Assembly (NCBI GenBank): GCA_033720955.1
Contig: JAWWBN010000027.1
Location: forward strand, 1 to 26,249
Source of the DNA: JAWWBN01 sp033720955
GTDB taxonomy: Bacteria; Acidobacteriota; Thermoanaerobaculia; Multivoradales; JAHEKO01
Direction: 5' to 3'
DNA length: 26,249 nucleotides
The notes beneath the pieces were generated by a model, which saw only the letters and a list, made by a program, of their open reading frames with translations, ran no database searches and had not been told where the DNA came from. Positions 6,556 to 15,336 of the stretch are shown here, in pieces (position 1 is the first letter of the stretch; each line of letters starts with the position of its first letter). The translations under genes and the position numbers were made by a program.

Positions 6556-8645
6556 GGCTGGCGGCCTGGTCGCCGCTGCTGGCGGCGCTCGTCGCGTTCG
6601 CCCTGCTCGCCACCGTGCGGCCGGGGCCGGAGCGGATCTGGGGCGACGAGGGGACCTTCCTGGCGATGACCGCCAGCCTGGCGCGGGACGGAGACCTGAT
6701 CTTCGACGAGCGCGACCGCGACTGGGCCCGCGAGCGGCTCCCGGGGGAGGGGGTCACCGTGATCCTCCAGCGCACCGGGCGCGGCCTCGCCTACTCCAAG
6801 CCGGTGATCTATCCCCTGCTGGCGGCGCCGCTCTACCGGCTGGTCGGCGAGGCGGCGCTGCCGCTGGTGAACCTTCTCGCCATGGTCCTCGCCTCCGCGC
6901 TGGCCTGGCGGGCCCTGGCGGGACGGGGCACGACCGGGCGCGCCTCGCTGACGCTGGCGACCTTCCTGGGCGCGAGCGTCCTGCTCCCCTACCTCGCCTG
7001 GCGGATGTCCGACGGCCTCCAGGCGGCGATGGTCCTGGCCGGGCTGGCCCTGGCCGTCGGCGGAGGCGACGGCGACGGCGAGCGGCGCGGGCGCGTCGCC
7101 GGCGCCGTGGCGGCGGGCCTCCTGCTCGGCCTGACGGCGGCCATGCGCCTGCCCAACGCGGCCCTCGCCGCCGGCGCCGCCGCCTCCAACCTGGCGACCG
7201 GACGGCGGCACCGCGCGCTGGCCCTGGCGGCCACGGCCCTCGCCGCCTTCGCCCTGGCCGGCGGCCTGGGTCGCTCCCTCACCGGGGCCGCGAACCCCTA
7301 CAAGGCGCTGCGCACGAGCTTCAACGCCGCCACCGGCTACCCCGTGGGCGAGGAGGCGGAGGCGGCCGCCGAGCGCTTCCAGACCCAGACCAACACCTCG
7401 CGGATCGGCTGGCTGCCGGTCGCCAAGGCGCCGCGGATCGCCTACTCGGCGCTCTACTTCCTGATCGGCCGGCACACCGGTCTCCTGGCCTACTTCCCGG
7501 CGGCGCTGCTCTTCGCCGGCCTCGCCCTGCGGCGGCCCGACCGGCGGACGACGCCGCTGCTGCTGGCGGCGGCGGCGATGGTCCTCTTCACCCTGGTCTG
7601 GATCCCCTGGAACTACTTCGGCGGCTCCACCTTCCTGGGCAACCGCTACTTCCTCACCGTCTACCCGGTTCTGCTCTTCACCCTGCCGGGCCTGCCACGC
7701 CCCGAGCGGCTGGTGCCGGTGTGGCTCCTCGCCGCGGCGGCGCTGGCCTCGGCCGGGATCTCCGCGGCGCGGACGCAGGAGCTCGACCGGGACAGCCAGA
7801 GCCACGCCTCGGCCGGCATCTTCCGGCTCCTGCCCTACGAGAGCACCGCGCGACGTATCGACGGTGGCCGCGACCGCTACTGGGCGGGCGACTTCGTCCG
7901 CTTCGTGGATCCGTGGGCCGAGCTCGACGAGTACGAGTTCCGGCTCGAGAGCGGCCGCCCGGGCGCCGAGCTGCTGGTGGCCTCCACCCGGCCGGGCGGC
8001 CCCTTCGTTTTGCTGGTGGACACCGACCACCCCAGCGCGGAGCTGGCCTTCTCCGACTGGGGGCGCGACGTGACCTACCTGGTGCCGGGGGGAGGCCCGG
8101 GCCCCCCGGTGACCGTCACCCTGACCCCCTCGCCCGCCTGGCGACGCCACCGCTTCTGGTGGACCGACGCCGCCCTCTACAGCGCGCGCACCCTGCGTCT
8201 GGCGCTGCGGGCGCCCGGCGGCGGCGGCGCCCGGGTGCGCTACCTGGGCGACGGCCGGCTGCTCACCGCCGGCGCGGCGGCCGAGCTGGCGCAGGGCGCC
8301 CTGCCGGCCACGGCCGTGGCCGGCGCGACGGACGTCGTCGAGCTGACCCTGCGCAACACCGGCGAGCTGGCATGGGAGCGAGACGGCCTGCTGCCGGCGC
8401 GGCTCGGCTACCGGCTGTACGGCGACGGCTCCGAGCGCCCGCGGGAGGGACCCCGTAGCGAGCTGCCCGCCGACGTTCCCCCCGGCGCCGAGGTCACCGT
8501 CGCGCTGCCGATCCGCTGGCCGGAGCGGCCGGGGCGGTACCGTCTGGTGGTCGACCTCGTCCGCGACGGAGCCGGGTGGCTCGCCGACCGGGGGGCGGGG
8601 CCGGTGGCCGAGGCGGCGGTGCGGGTCCGGCCCTCCGGCGGGTAG
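6552..8645 (+). CDS. GT-C membrane glycosyltransferase with C-terminal beta domain (paralog 1)
   Basis: 697 residues. About 10-11 membrane helices fill the first 430 residues, followed by a soluble periplasmic part. The acidic pair in IWGDEGTFLAM (D32, E33) in the first external loop is the hallmark of GT-C polyprenyl-phosphate-sugar-dependent enzymes (PMT/ArnT/GT39-83-like). Shared with the next gene are a SLARDGDL segment, IGRHTGLL and GNRYFLTVYPV. The C-terminus (about 590-697) is an Ig-like beta domain (LTLRNTGELAW, PPGAEVTVALPI, PGRYRLVVDLV). Predicted to transfer a sugar from a lipid carrier in the periplasm; the acceptor is unknown. Start GTG overlaps the flippase TGA. A polymerase-like role cannot be excluded because no Wzy was recognised. 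Confidence 0.82.
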   Translation: MRLAAWSPLLAALVAFALLATVRPGPERIWGDEGTFLAMTASLARDGDLIFDERDRDWARERLPGEGVTVILQRTGRGLAYSKPVIYPLLAAPLYRLVGEAALPLVNLLAMVLASALAWRALAGRGTTGRASLTLATFLGASVLLPYLAWRMSDGLQAAMVLAGLALAVGGGDGDGERRGRVAGAVAAGLLLGLTAAMRLPNAALAAGAAASNLATGRRHRALALAATALAAFALAGGLGRSLTGAANPYKALRTSFNAATGYPVGEEAEAAAERFQTQTNTSRIGWLPVAKAPRIAYSALYFLIGRHTGLLAYFPAALLFAGLALRRPDRRTTPLLLAAAAMVLFTLVWIPWNYFGGSTFLGNRYFLTVYPVLLFTLPGLPRPERLVPVWLLAAAALASAGISAARTQELDRDSQSHASAGIFRLLPYESTARRIDGGRDRYWAGDFVRFVDPWAELDEYEFRLESGRPGAELLVASTRPGGPFVLLVDTDHPSAELAFSDWGRDVTYLVPGGGPGPPVTVTLTPSPAWRRHRFWWTDAALYSARTLRLALRAPGGGGARVRYLGDGRLLTAGAAAELAQGALPATAVAGATDVVELTLRNTGELAWERDGLLPARLGYRLYGDGSERPREGPRSELPADVPPGAEVTVALPIRWPERPGRYRLVVDLVRDGAGWLADRGAGPVAEAAVRVRPSGG

Positions 8646-8660
8646 ACTCGCCCTCCCGCC

Positions 8661-10925
8661 ATGGCTCCCCCGGTCCGAGCTTCCCTTCTCGCGCTGGCCG
8701 TCGTGCTGGCGCTGGCGCCGCTGGCCGCGGTCCGGCCCGGGCTGCCGCCCACTCTGAAGGCCGACGAGCCCGCCTACTACCTGATGGCCGAGAGCCTGGT
8801 GCGCGACGGCGACCTCTTGTGCGAAGAGGAGGACATCCGGCGGCTCATCAACCAGTACCCCTACCTGCCGGTCCAGAACCTCATCCTGATGTCCCCCGAC
8901 GGCTGGGAGACCGTCTACTTCGGGAAGCCCTATCTGCTCTCCCTGCTGGCCGGCCCGCTGGTGGCCCTGGCCGGAGCCAACGGCCTCGTGAGCTTCAACG
9001 GCCTGCTGCTGGCGGCGATGGTCGCCATGGGAGCGCGCTACCTGTCGAGCCACAACGGCGACGGACGGGCGGCCCTCTTCTCCGCTCTCTTCTTCCTGCT
9101 GAGCCCCGCCTTCGCCTACGTCTTCTGGATGCACCCGGAGCTGCTGAACATGTTCGCGGTGGCGGCGTCGCTCTTCCTGACGCTGACCCCCTTCGCCGAC
9201 GCCCCGCCCCTCGGCCGTTGGGGGCGCCTCTGGGGACGCCTCTTCCACGCCGGCACCCGGCCGGCCTGGGCGGGGGCCGCCCTGGCGCTCGGCATCTACA
9301 ACAAGCCCAACCTGGCCGCCCTGGCGCTGCCGGCCCTCTACCTGGCCTGGCGGCGCCGGGGGTGGCGCGGCCTGGCCGCCTGGGGGGCCGGCGCCGCCCT
9401 GGTGCTGCTGCTGGCGGGGGGCGTCGCCACCGTCGCCACGGGGGCGCCCAGCGCCTACCTGGGCATGGCGCGGGCCGGGGTCGAGGTGGAGGACCTCGAG
9501 CAGTACCGCGAGGAGCTGACGGAGCTGCGCGTCGTCCTGGGACAGACCTCGAGCACCGCCAACACCTGGACCTGGATCTTCCGGCCGCCCGACTTCGACG
9601 CCCGCGAGCTGGCCGAGAACCTGCGCTACTTCTTCGTCGGCCGCCACACCGGCCTGCTTCCCCATATGCCGTTCGCGGCGGTCGCCCTGCTTCTCTTCCT
9701 GGTCCACACGCCGCGCTCCCTGCCGCGCTGGCTGATCCTCGCCGGCATGGCGGTGCTGGCGCTCCACTTCCTGGTCTTCATCCCCATCAACTGGCACGGC
9801 GGCGGCGGCTTCGTGGGCAACCGCTACTTCGCGATGGCCTACCCGGGGTTCCTCTTCCTGGTGACCGCCGTGCGGCCCCGCGGGCTGGTGGCGGCCGGCG
9901 CCGCGGTGGCGGCGCTTCTGCTGGGCAGCATCCTGCTCACCCCGTACGGCGCCCCGGTGCCCTACCCCACCCTCCAGGCGCACGCCCGGGCGCCGCTCTT
10001 CGAGCGCCTGCCCCTGGAGCTGACGATCCGCAACCGGATCCCCGGCTACCACACCCGCGCCTTCCGCAAGGCGGCCTTCGTGGGCCGCCAGGATCTCTTC
10101 GGCTCGGAGAAGAGGGGGGAGGGCGCGCTCTGGATCCAGGGCGGCACTCCCGTCCACCTCCTCGTGCTCTCCGGCGAGCCGATCGACGGCCTCCTCTTCC
10201 AGGTCCGCTCCCCCGCGCCGGGGGCGCGGATCTCGCTCGCCATGGGAGGCGAGCGGGTGGAGGTGGCGCTGCCCGCCGACGGGCCGCCGCGGGAGCGGGC
10301 GGTCACGGTGGAGCTGACGCCGGGCGAGCCCGCGCGCCGGAGCTGGGCCAAGCCGGTGCGGTTCCAGCCCGGCTACTGGATCCGCGTGCACCGGCTCACG
10401 GTGGAGACCGACAGCGGCCGGCTGGTGAAGAACCCGGCCGGCGGGCTGCTGGCGCCGCAGTTCTTCCTCGGCGCCGAGCTCACCTTCCTCGGCACCCGCG
10501 AGCAGAACGAGAGGGCGGAGCACTACCGGGTGGAGTGGCTGGCGGCGGAGGTGCCGGAGACGGCGGCCGCCGGAGAGCTCTTCGAGGTCCCGGTGCGGCT
10601 GGTCAACCGCAGCCTCTCCGCCTGGAGCTCGGCGGGCCCGCTGCCGGTCAAGCTCTCCTACCGCTGGCTGGACCCGGCCGGGAAGACGCTCGACCTGGCC
10701 TCGCGCCGCACCCGCATCGAGCCGCCGGTGCCCCCCGGCGGCGAGCTGGCGGCGGCGATCGCCGTCGAGGCGCCGCCGGCCGCCGGCCGCTACACCCTGG
10801 TGCTGGACCTGGTGCGCGAGCACGTGGCCTGGTTCTCTCGCCGCGGCGGCGAGGTGGCCGACGCGCCGGTGGAGGTGGCCTCGCGGCCGGCCGCTCCGGC
10901 TACTGCAGATACCCCAGCGCCTTGA
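8661..10925 (+). CDS. GT-C membrane glycosyltransferase with C-terminal beta domain (paralog 2)
   Basis: 754 residues, built like the previous gene. An N-terminal helix is followed by LKADEPAYYLMAESLVRDGDL (D35/E36 acidic pair), multiple membrane helices to about residue 430, FVGRHTGLLPHMPFA and GNRYFAMAYPG. A long soluble region ends in an Ig-like domain (VRLVNRSLSAW, YRWLDPAGK, GRYTLVLDLV). It starts 15 nt after paralog 1, with no obvious Shine-Dalgarno, so translation may depend on coupling. Its last 26 nt overlap the end of the convergent sulfatase-like gene. Likely another polyprenyl-phosphate-sugar transferase; together the pair looks like a tandem duplication that then diverged. Confidence 0.82.
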   Translation: MAPPVRASLLALAVVLALAPLAAVRPGLPPTLKADEPAYYLMAESLVRDGDLLCEEEDIRRLINQYPYLPVQNLILMSPDGWETVYFGKPYLLSLLAGPLVALAGANGLVSFNGLLLAAMVAMGARYLSSHNGDGRAALFSALFFLLSPAFAYVFWMHPELLNMFAVAASLFLTLTPFADAPPLGRWGRLWGRLFHAGTRPAWAGAALALGIYNKPNLAALALPALYLAWRRRGWRGLAAWGAGAALVLLLAGGVATVATGAPSAYLGMARAGVEVEDLEQYREELTELRVVLGQTSSTANTWTWIFRPPDFDARELAENLRYFFVGRHTGLLPHMPFAAVALLLFLVHTPRSLPRWLILAGMAVLALHFLVFIPINWHGGGGFVGNRYFAMAYPGFLFLVTAVRPRGLVAAGAAVAALLLGSILLTPYGAPVPYPTLQAHARAPLFERLPLELTIRNRIPGYHTRAFRKAAFVGRQDLFGSEKRGEGALWIQGGTPVHLLVLSGEPIDGLLFQVRSPAPGARISLAMGGERVEVALPADGPPRERAVTVELTPGEPARRSWAKPVRFQPGYWIRVHRLTVETDSGRLVKNPAGGLLAPQFFLGAELTFLGTREQNERAEHYRVEWLAAEVPETAAAGELFEVPVRLVNRSLSAWSSAGPLPVKLSYRWLDPAGKTLDLASRRTRIEPPVPPGGELAAAIAVEAPPAAGRYTLVLDLVREHVAWFSRRGGEVADAPVEVASRPAAPATADTPAP

Positions 10926-12357
10926 GCTGGCGCCGGGTCTCGGGGTCCATCTCGCGCTCCTCCACCTGCGACGGGTCGTCCCGCCGCGGGTCGAAGCCGG
11001 CCGCCTTCCACCGCTCGAGCACCGCCTTCAACCGCTCGGCTTCGTCGGGCAGCCGGTCGTAGAGGTTCTCGGTCTCCCCCGGGTCGCTCTCCAGGTCGAA
11101 GAGCGCGTAGGGCTTGCCCGGCTCGCCGGTGACCCAGCGCTGGGCGCCCCCCTCGCGCGCCTCGACCAGCTTGTACCTCTCGGTGCGCACGATCCGCTGC
11201 CAGCGGCCGTCCACGCCGTAGCCCGCCTCCGAGAAGGCGTAGGGCCGCCGCGGACGGTCGGGGGCCTCGGGACGCAGCAGCTCCGCCGCCAGCGACCGTC
11301 CCTGCGCCCACCGGCCCTCCTCCAGCGGCAGCCCCGCCGCCTCCAGGAGGGTGGGCGCCAGGCCGATCAGCTCCACCGGCTCCTTCACCACCGCCGGGGA
11401 GAGGACCCCGGGGAAGTGGAAGATCAGCGGCACCCGCAGACAGGTCTGGAAGGAGAAGCGCCCGTGGTCGAACATGTAGTAGTGCTCGCCCAGCGACTCG
11501 CCGTGGTCCGAGGTGAGCACCGTCAGGGTGTTGTCGAGCCAGCCGTCCCTCTCGAGACCCGCCAGCAGCTCTCCCAGGTGGTGGTCGTTGAATGCGATCT
11601 CGGCGTCGTACCGGGCCACGTAGAAGCCCAGGTCGGTGCGGCCGTCCAGCACCTGGCCGTAGCCGATGCCCACCAGGTCGCGCTTCTTGGCCTTGGGGTC
11701 CACCTCCAGCTCGCGCAGCGGCTGGTAGTGCTCGTCGTCCTGGAACATGTCGGACCAGGGCTCCGGAGGGGTGTAGGGGAAGTGGGGATCGAGGTAGTGG
11801 ACCCACAGGAAGAAGGGCTTGTCGCGGTCGATCCGACCGGTCAGCGCCAGCGCCAGGGCGGTCACGCCGTCGGCGCGGTTGGGATCGGGCAGCTTGTCGG
11901 TGGGCGGCAGCTTCCAGGTCTCGATGTAGGTGTCGAAGCCCTGGTCGAAGTTGAAGTCGCTCCCCGCGGCGCCGTTGGCCACCACGGCGTGGGTGGTGTA
12001 GCCCAGGCCGCGCAGCTCCTCGGCCAGCGTGCGGTACTCGAGCGGCACGGGGATGCCGATCTTGCGCACGATGCCGTTGTCCTTGGGGTAGGTGGCGGTG
12101 AAGATGGAGGCGAAGGAGGGCCCCGTCTTCGGCCACTGGACCGCCGCCTGGTCGAAGCGCACCCCCTCGGCGGCCAGCCGGTCGATCACCGGCGAGGTGG
12201 GGCGCACGTAGCCGTAGCTCGACAGGTGGTCGGCCCGCAGGGTGTCGATGGTGACGAGCAGGATGTTGGGCCGCTCCGGGAAGCCGGCGCGCTGGGCGCA
12301 GGAGGCCAGAAGAAGCGGCGTCAGGACGAGCAGCGAGGAGACGAGGCGAGTCGGCAT
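10900..12357 (-). CDS. Sulfatase-fold lipoprotein lacking the formylglycine Cys/Ser
   Basis: 485 residues. A lipoprotein signal ends at C20 (LLLASC lipobox), so it is exported and membrane-anchored. The alkaline-phosphatase superfamily core follows: RPNILLVTIDTLRADH (metal Asp38), then P-K-T78-G-P-S-F-A-S-I-F-T where sulfatases have C/S-x-P-S-R, and later TSDHGESLGEH (metal Asp/His). Thr replaces the Cys/Ser that becomes formylglycine, and Phe replaces the Arg. A canonical sulfatase reaction is therefore unlikely. A Thr nucleophile is what phosphoethanolamine and phosphoglycerol transferases use, so a periplasmic phospho-group transferase or phosphodiesterase is a better guess (inference). 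It sits 78 nt downstream of the AlgI/AlgJ-like pair on the same strand. Confidence 0.82.
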   Translation of the reverse strand: MPTRLVSSLLVLTPLLLASCAQRAGFPERPNILLVTIDTLRADHLSSYGYVRPTSPVIDRLAAEGVRFDQAAVQWPKTGPSFASIFTATYPKDNGIVRKIGIPVPLEYRTLAEELRGLGYTTHAVVANGAAGSDFNFDQGFDTYIETWKLPPTDKLPDPNRADGVTALALALTGRIDRDKPFFLWVHYLDPHFPYTPPEPWSDMFQDDEHYQPLRELEVDPKAKKRDLVGIGYGQVLDGRTDLGFYVARYDAEIAFNDHHLGELLAGLERDGWLDNTLTVLTSDHGESLGEHYYMFDHGRFSFQTCLRVPLIFHFPGVLSPAVVKEPVELIGLAPTLLEAAGLPLEEGRWAQGRSLAAELLRPEAPDRPRRPYAFSEAGYGVDGRWQRIVRTERYKLVEAREGGAQRWVTGEPGKPYALFDLESDPGETENLYDRLPDEAERLKAVLERWKAAGFDPRRDDPSQVEEREMDPETRRQLKALGYLQ

Positions 12358-12381
12358 GCGGCGCTGGGTTCGGGGGATGGA

Positions 12382-12401
12382 CGCCGGCGGGAGAGCCGGC
12401 G
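12382..12401. repeat. Perfect 7-bp hairpin between algJ-like and sulfatase-like genes
   Basis: CGCCGGC, loop gggaga, GCCGGCG in the 78-nt gap. It has no T-tract on the minus strand, so it is not a standard terminator. If the TATACT at 12413-12418 is a real -10, this hairpin lies in the 5' leader of the sulfatase-like gene. Confidence 0.5.
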
Positions 12402-12412
12402 GTCGGAGGGTG

Positions 12413-12418
12413 AGTATA
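12413..12418 (-). promoter_or_regulatory. Candidate -10 element (TATACT)
   Basis: The minus strand reads CTATACTCACC in the gap before the sulfatase-like gene (start 12357). It is a 5 of 6 match to the sigma70 -10, identical to the element at 4123-4128, and stands out in a GC-rich background. No -35 match is visible. It would give the sulfatase-like gene its own promoter. Confidence 0.35.
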
Positions 12419-12435
12419 GTCGCGGCGGCGCCCCG

Positions 12436-13749
12436 CTACTCCCCCTCGGCCCACTCCACCGGCCGCCAGTCCCCGAAGACCAGCTCGCGGCTGGCGAACT
12501 GGTAGACGACGACCCGCTTGCCCGCCAGCCGGCCGGGGTCGCGCGCCAGCGCCTCGCGGCTGGCATGGGCGCCGCCGGCGCTCTGGGCGATGCGGTCCAC
12601 GGGTCGGCCCAGGTGGTAGGAGAGCTGCTCGGCCAGACCGGCGCCCGACCCCCAGCCCAGGGCGGGGTCGGAGTAGACGTTGGTGAAGCTGTCGCCCAGG
12701 AGAAGGACCCGGGCCTCGCGGTCGGGTCGCCAGAGACGGCCGGCGGCGTCGGTGACGAGCTGCGCCTCTACGCTCTGAGCCGGGTAGAGGCCAGCGCCCC
12801 GGGGCAGGGGCAGCATCTTCGCCACGTCCCCCACCCCCGTGACGACCACCGGCCGCCGGCGCCAGGCGCCGGGGTCTCCGTCGCCGTCGAGCAGCGGCTC
12901 GAGCCGGCGCGCCAGGGCCGCGGCCACCCGGTCCAGGCCGTCCGGCGTCCAATGGGTGTCGGTGGCCAGGTAGAGCGGCTCCTCCCCCTCCCCCTCCTCC
13001 GCCGCCGCCACCAGCGGCGGCGCCGGGTCGAAGACCTCGAGCCCCCGCTCCCGGAGGGTGGCGACGAGCTCGGGGTAGGAGGCGTTCTGGAGGGGCCGCT
13101 CGCGCGCCCTCGGAGTGAGACGCTCGGGGTGGACGCTCGGCTTGACCGGCGTGGGCATCACCACCAGGTCGATCCCCCGCGCCGCCAGCCGCTCCGCGAG
13201 CCGCTCGAGCGCCGGCCGCGGGTCGGGCCACGGAGGGGGGCGCCACGGGTCGCCCGCCCGGCGGCGCTCCTCCAGGCGCCGGGGCTCCAGAAAGCCGGGC
13301 GAGGTGAGGGACTCGACGTCCTCCCGGTAGAAGAGCCAGCCGGCGCGCCCGGGATAGGCGTCCCCGCTGCCCGCGCCGAAGACCGCGGTCAGCACCCACT
13401 GCACCGGCGGCAGCAGATGCCGGTGCAGCAGCGATGCCTCTTCCAGCTCCCTCTCGGCGGCGGCGGCCGCCTGGAGCAGAGCGCGGTTGGCGGCCACCGG
13501 CCGCCCCTCGGCGACGGCGGCCGCCCCCCGGGAGAAGCCAGCCCCGAGCTCCTCCATCCAGCCGGGGGGCAGCGGCCCGGTGCCGAGGTCCGCCAGCGGC
13601 ACCGCCACGATCGTCGCCAGGAAGGCCAGCGACAGCGCCACCGCGGTGCCCCGGCTCACCCGGGTCACTCCCACCTCGGCCCGCGCCTGGGCGCGGCGCG
13701 CCGGCGCCAGCACGGAGGACTCGACGGTGGGGGACGGCGGTTCGGTCAT
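12436..13749 (-). CDS. AlgJ/AlgX-like SGNH O-acetyltransferase partner
   Basis: 437 residues. A single hydrophobic segment (about residues 35-55) acts as signal anchor; the rest is periplasmic. GWLFYREDVESL matches the N-terminal part of the AlgX/AlgJ domain. The catalytic TDTHWTPDG (about residue 265) and the SGNH nucleophile block LLLGDSFTN (about residue 352) follow. AlgJ/AlgX/PatB proteins take acetyl groups passed through the membrane by an MBOAT partner and O-acetylate exopolysaccharide. The ATG at 13749 overlaps the TGA of the MBOAT gene by one base (TGATG). The glycan substrate is unknown; no alginate synthesis genes are present. Confidence 0.88.
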   Translation of the reverse strand: MTEPPSPTVESSVLAPARRAQARAEVGVTRVSRGTAVALSLAFLATIVAVPLADLGTGPLPPGWMEELGAGFSRGAAAVAEGRPVAANRALLQAAAAAERELEEASLLHRHLLPPVQWVLTAVFGAGSGDAYPGRAGWLFYREDVESLTSPGFLEPRRLEERRRAGDPWRPPPWPDPRPALERLAERLAARGIDLVVMPTPVKPSVHPERLTPRARERPLQNASYPELVATLRERGLEVFDPAPPLVAAAEEGEGEEPLYLATDTHWTPDGLDRVAAALARRLEPLLDGDGDPGAWRRRPVVVTGVGDVAKMLPLPRGAGLYPAQSVEAQLVTDAAGRLWRPDREARVLLLGDSFTNVYSDPALGWGSGAGLAEQLSYHLGRPVDRIAQSAGGAHASREALARDPGRLAGKRVVVYQFASRELVFGDWRPVEWAEGE

Positions 13750-15200
13750 CAGAAGATGAAGTAGATGAAGGGGTTGTAGGCCTGCCCGGCGAGCAGGGCG
13801 ATGGAGAGCCAGAGCAGGCCCAGGCAGACCAAGGTCTTCCACGCGGGCAGCCGCCGGGTCCAATCCCAGGTCTGCGGGGCGCCCCAGGCGACCACCGCGG
13901 CGGCGGCCAGGCTCAGCAGGTAGTAGGGCGCCCGCACCACCCCGCCCACCAGCGGCGCGGCGCCCGCCGGGTCGGAGAGCGCCGCCAGGCTGTGCAGGAA
14001 GGTCCACGCGGCCGCCGGCGAGTCGGCGCGGAAGAAGACCCACCCCAGAGCCACCAGCAGGAAGGTGCCGGCGATCCGCAGCGGCCGCGGCAGGCCGGCG
14101 AAGAGGCCGCGCCTCCCGCGGGCCCGCTCGACGGCGAGGAGGCCGCCGTGCAGCCCGCCCCAGAGGACGAACTTCCACGCCGCCCCGTGCCAGAGGCCGC
14201 CCAGCAGCATCACCAGGGCCAGGTTGACGTAGGTCCGCCCGCCGCCCTTCCGGTTGCCGCCCAGCGGGATGTAGAGGTAGTCGCGCAGCCAGGAGGAGAG
14301 CGAGATGTGCCAACGGCGCCAGAAGTCGGTGATCGATTCGGCCTTGTAGGGCGAGTCGAAGTTCTTGGGGAAGACGAAGCCGAGCATCAGCCCCAGGCCG
14401 ATGGCCATGTCCGAGTAGCCGCTGAAGTCGAAATAGATCTGCATCGAGTAGGCCACGAGCCCCGTCCAGGCGTCGAGGGTGGTCACCGACGCGGCGTCGA
14501 AGACGGTGTCGGCCACCTTGCCGCAGGGGTTGGCCAGGACGATCTTCTTCGCCGCCCCCAGACAGAGGAAGGCCACGCCGCGGGCGAGCTTCTCCCAGGT
14601 GTGTCGGCGCGCCTGGAGCTGGTCGGCGACCTCGGAGAAGCGGATGATCGGCCCGGCCACGAGCTGCGGGAAGAGCGAGACGTAGCAGGCGAAGTCGACC
14701 GGGTTGGCCAGCGCGGTGGCGTGGCCGCGGTAGACGTCGATGGTGTAGCTCATCGACTGGAAGGTGTAGAAGCTGATCCCCAGCGGCAACGCCACCCTCA
14801 GGGCCGTGTCGAGCTGGAGGTCGGCCAGCCCCGCCGCCGCCAGCATCGCGTTGGCGCTGTCCACGGCGAAGTTGAAGTACTTGAAGAAGCCCAGCAGGGC
14901 CAGGTTGGTGGCCACCGAGATCGCCACCGCCACCCGCTGTCCGCGGCTGCGGCGGCCGCCCGGCTCCAGCCGCCGCGGCGCCTCCGGCCCGCCCAGGGCG
15001 CCGGCGATCCACAGCCCGCACAGGTAGTCCACCACCGTGGAGGTGAGCATCAGCACGGTGAAGGCGGGGTTGGCCCAGCCGTAGAAGAGGTAGCTCAGCA
15101 GGGTGAGGGCCAGGTGCCGGCCGCGACGCGGCAGGGCGTAGTAGACCCCCAGGGCGACGGGCAGGAAGAGGAAGAGGAAGAGGTGAGAGGAGAAGAGCAT
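13749..15200 (-). CDS. AlgI-type MBOAT O-acyltransferase
   Basis: 483 residues, multi-pass membrane protein starting MLFSSHLFLFLFLPV as AlgI/DltB/PatA proteins do. Signature blocks are ITDFWRRWHISLSSWLRDYLYIPLGG (about residues 287-312) and GGLWHGAAWKFVLWGGLHG (about 335-355), the latter carrying the conserved MBOAT histidine. It would move acetyl groups from cytoplasmic acetyl-CoA across the inner membrane to the AlgJ-like partner. An in-frame ATG exists 20 codons upstream, but the start at 15200 is chosen because the hydrophobic N-terminus then matches the family. The upstream 137 nt is shared with the divergent rfbF, and no strong promoter is visible there. Confidence 0.92.
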   Translation of the reverse strand: MLFSSHLFLFLFLPVALGVYYALPRRGRHLALTLLSYLFYGWANPAFTVLMLTSTVVDYLCGLWIAGALGGPEAPRRLEPGGRRSRGQRVAVAISVATNLALLGFFKYFNFAVDSANAMLAAAGLADLQLDTALRVALPLGISFYTFQSMSYTIDVYRGHATALANPVDFACYVSLFPQLVAGPIIRFSEVADQLQARRHTWEKLARGVAFLCLGAAKKIVLANPCGKVADTVFDAASVTTLDAWTGLVAYSMQIYFDFSGYSDMAIGLGLMLGFVFPKNFDSPYKAESITDFWRRWHISLSSWLRDYLYIPLGGNRKGGGRTYVNLALVMLLGGLWHGAAWKFVLWGGLHGGLLAVERARGRRGLFAGLPRPLRIAGTFLLVALGWVFFRADSPAAAWTFLHSLAALSDPAGAAPLVGGVVRAPYYLLSLAAAAVVAWGAPQTWDWTRRLPAWKTLVCLGLLWLSIALLAGQAYNPFIYFIF

Positions 15201-15336
15201 CGGGCGCCCGGCGCTATGGTATGTTGACGCGATTCGAGCCCGGGGCGCCGCGGGCGCCACCCCCGACTCTCATGCAGCATCGCCGTCGCGGACCGAACCT
15301 CCGCCCCCCCGTCTCGCCTGGGCCGCGGGGCGCCCG

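Noticed and set aside
6474..10823. 1449-codon minus-strand open frame antisense to the two GT-C genes
   Set aside because: It is antisense to two well-supported membrane proteins and consists mostly of Arg/Gly/Gln/Pro/His repeats, an artefact of GC-rich third codon positions.
15226..15260. Plus-strand TTGACG in the rfbF upstream region as a -35 element
   Set aside because: No acceptable -10 hexamer lies 16-18 nt downstream; the following sequence is all G/C.
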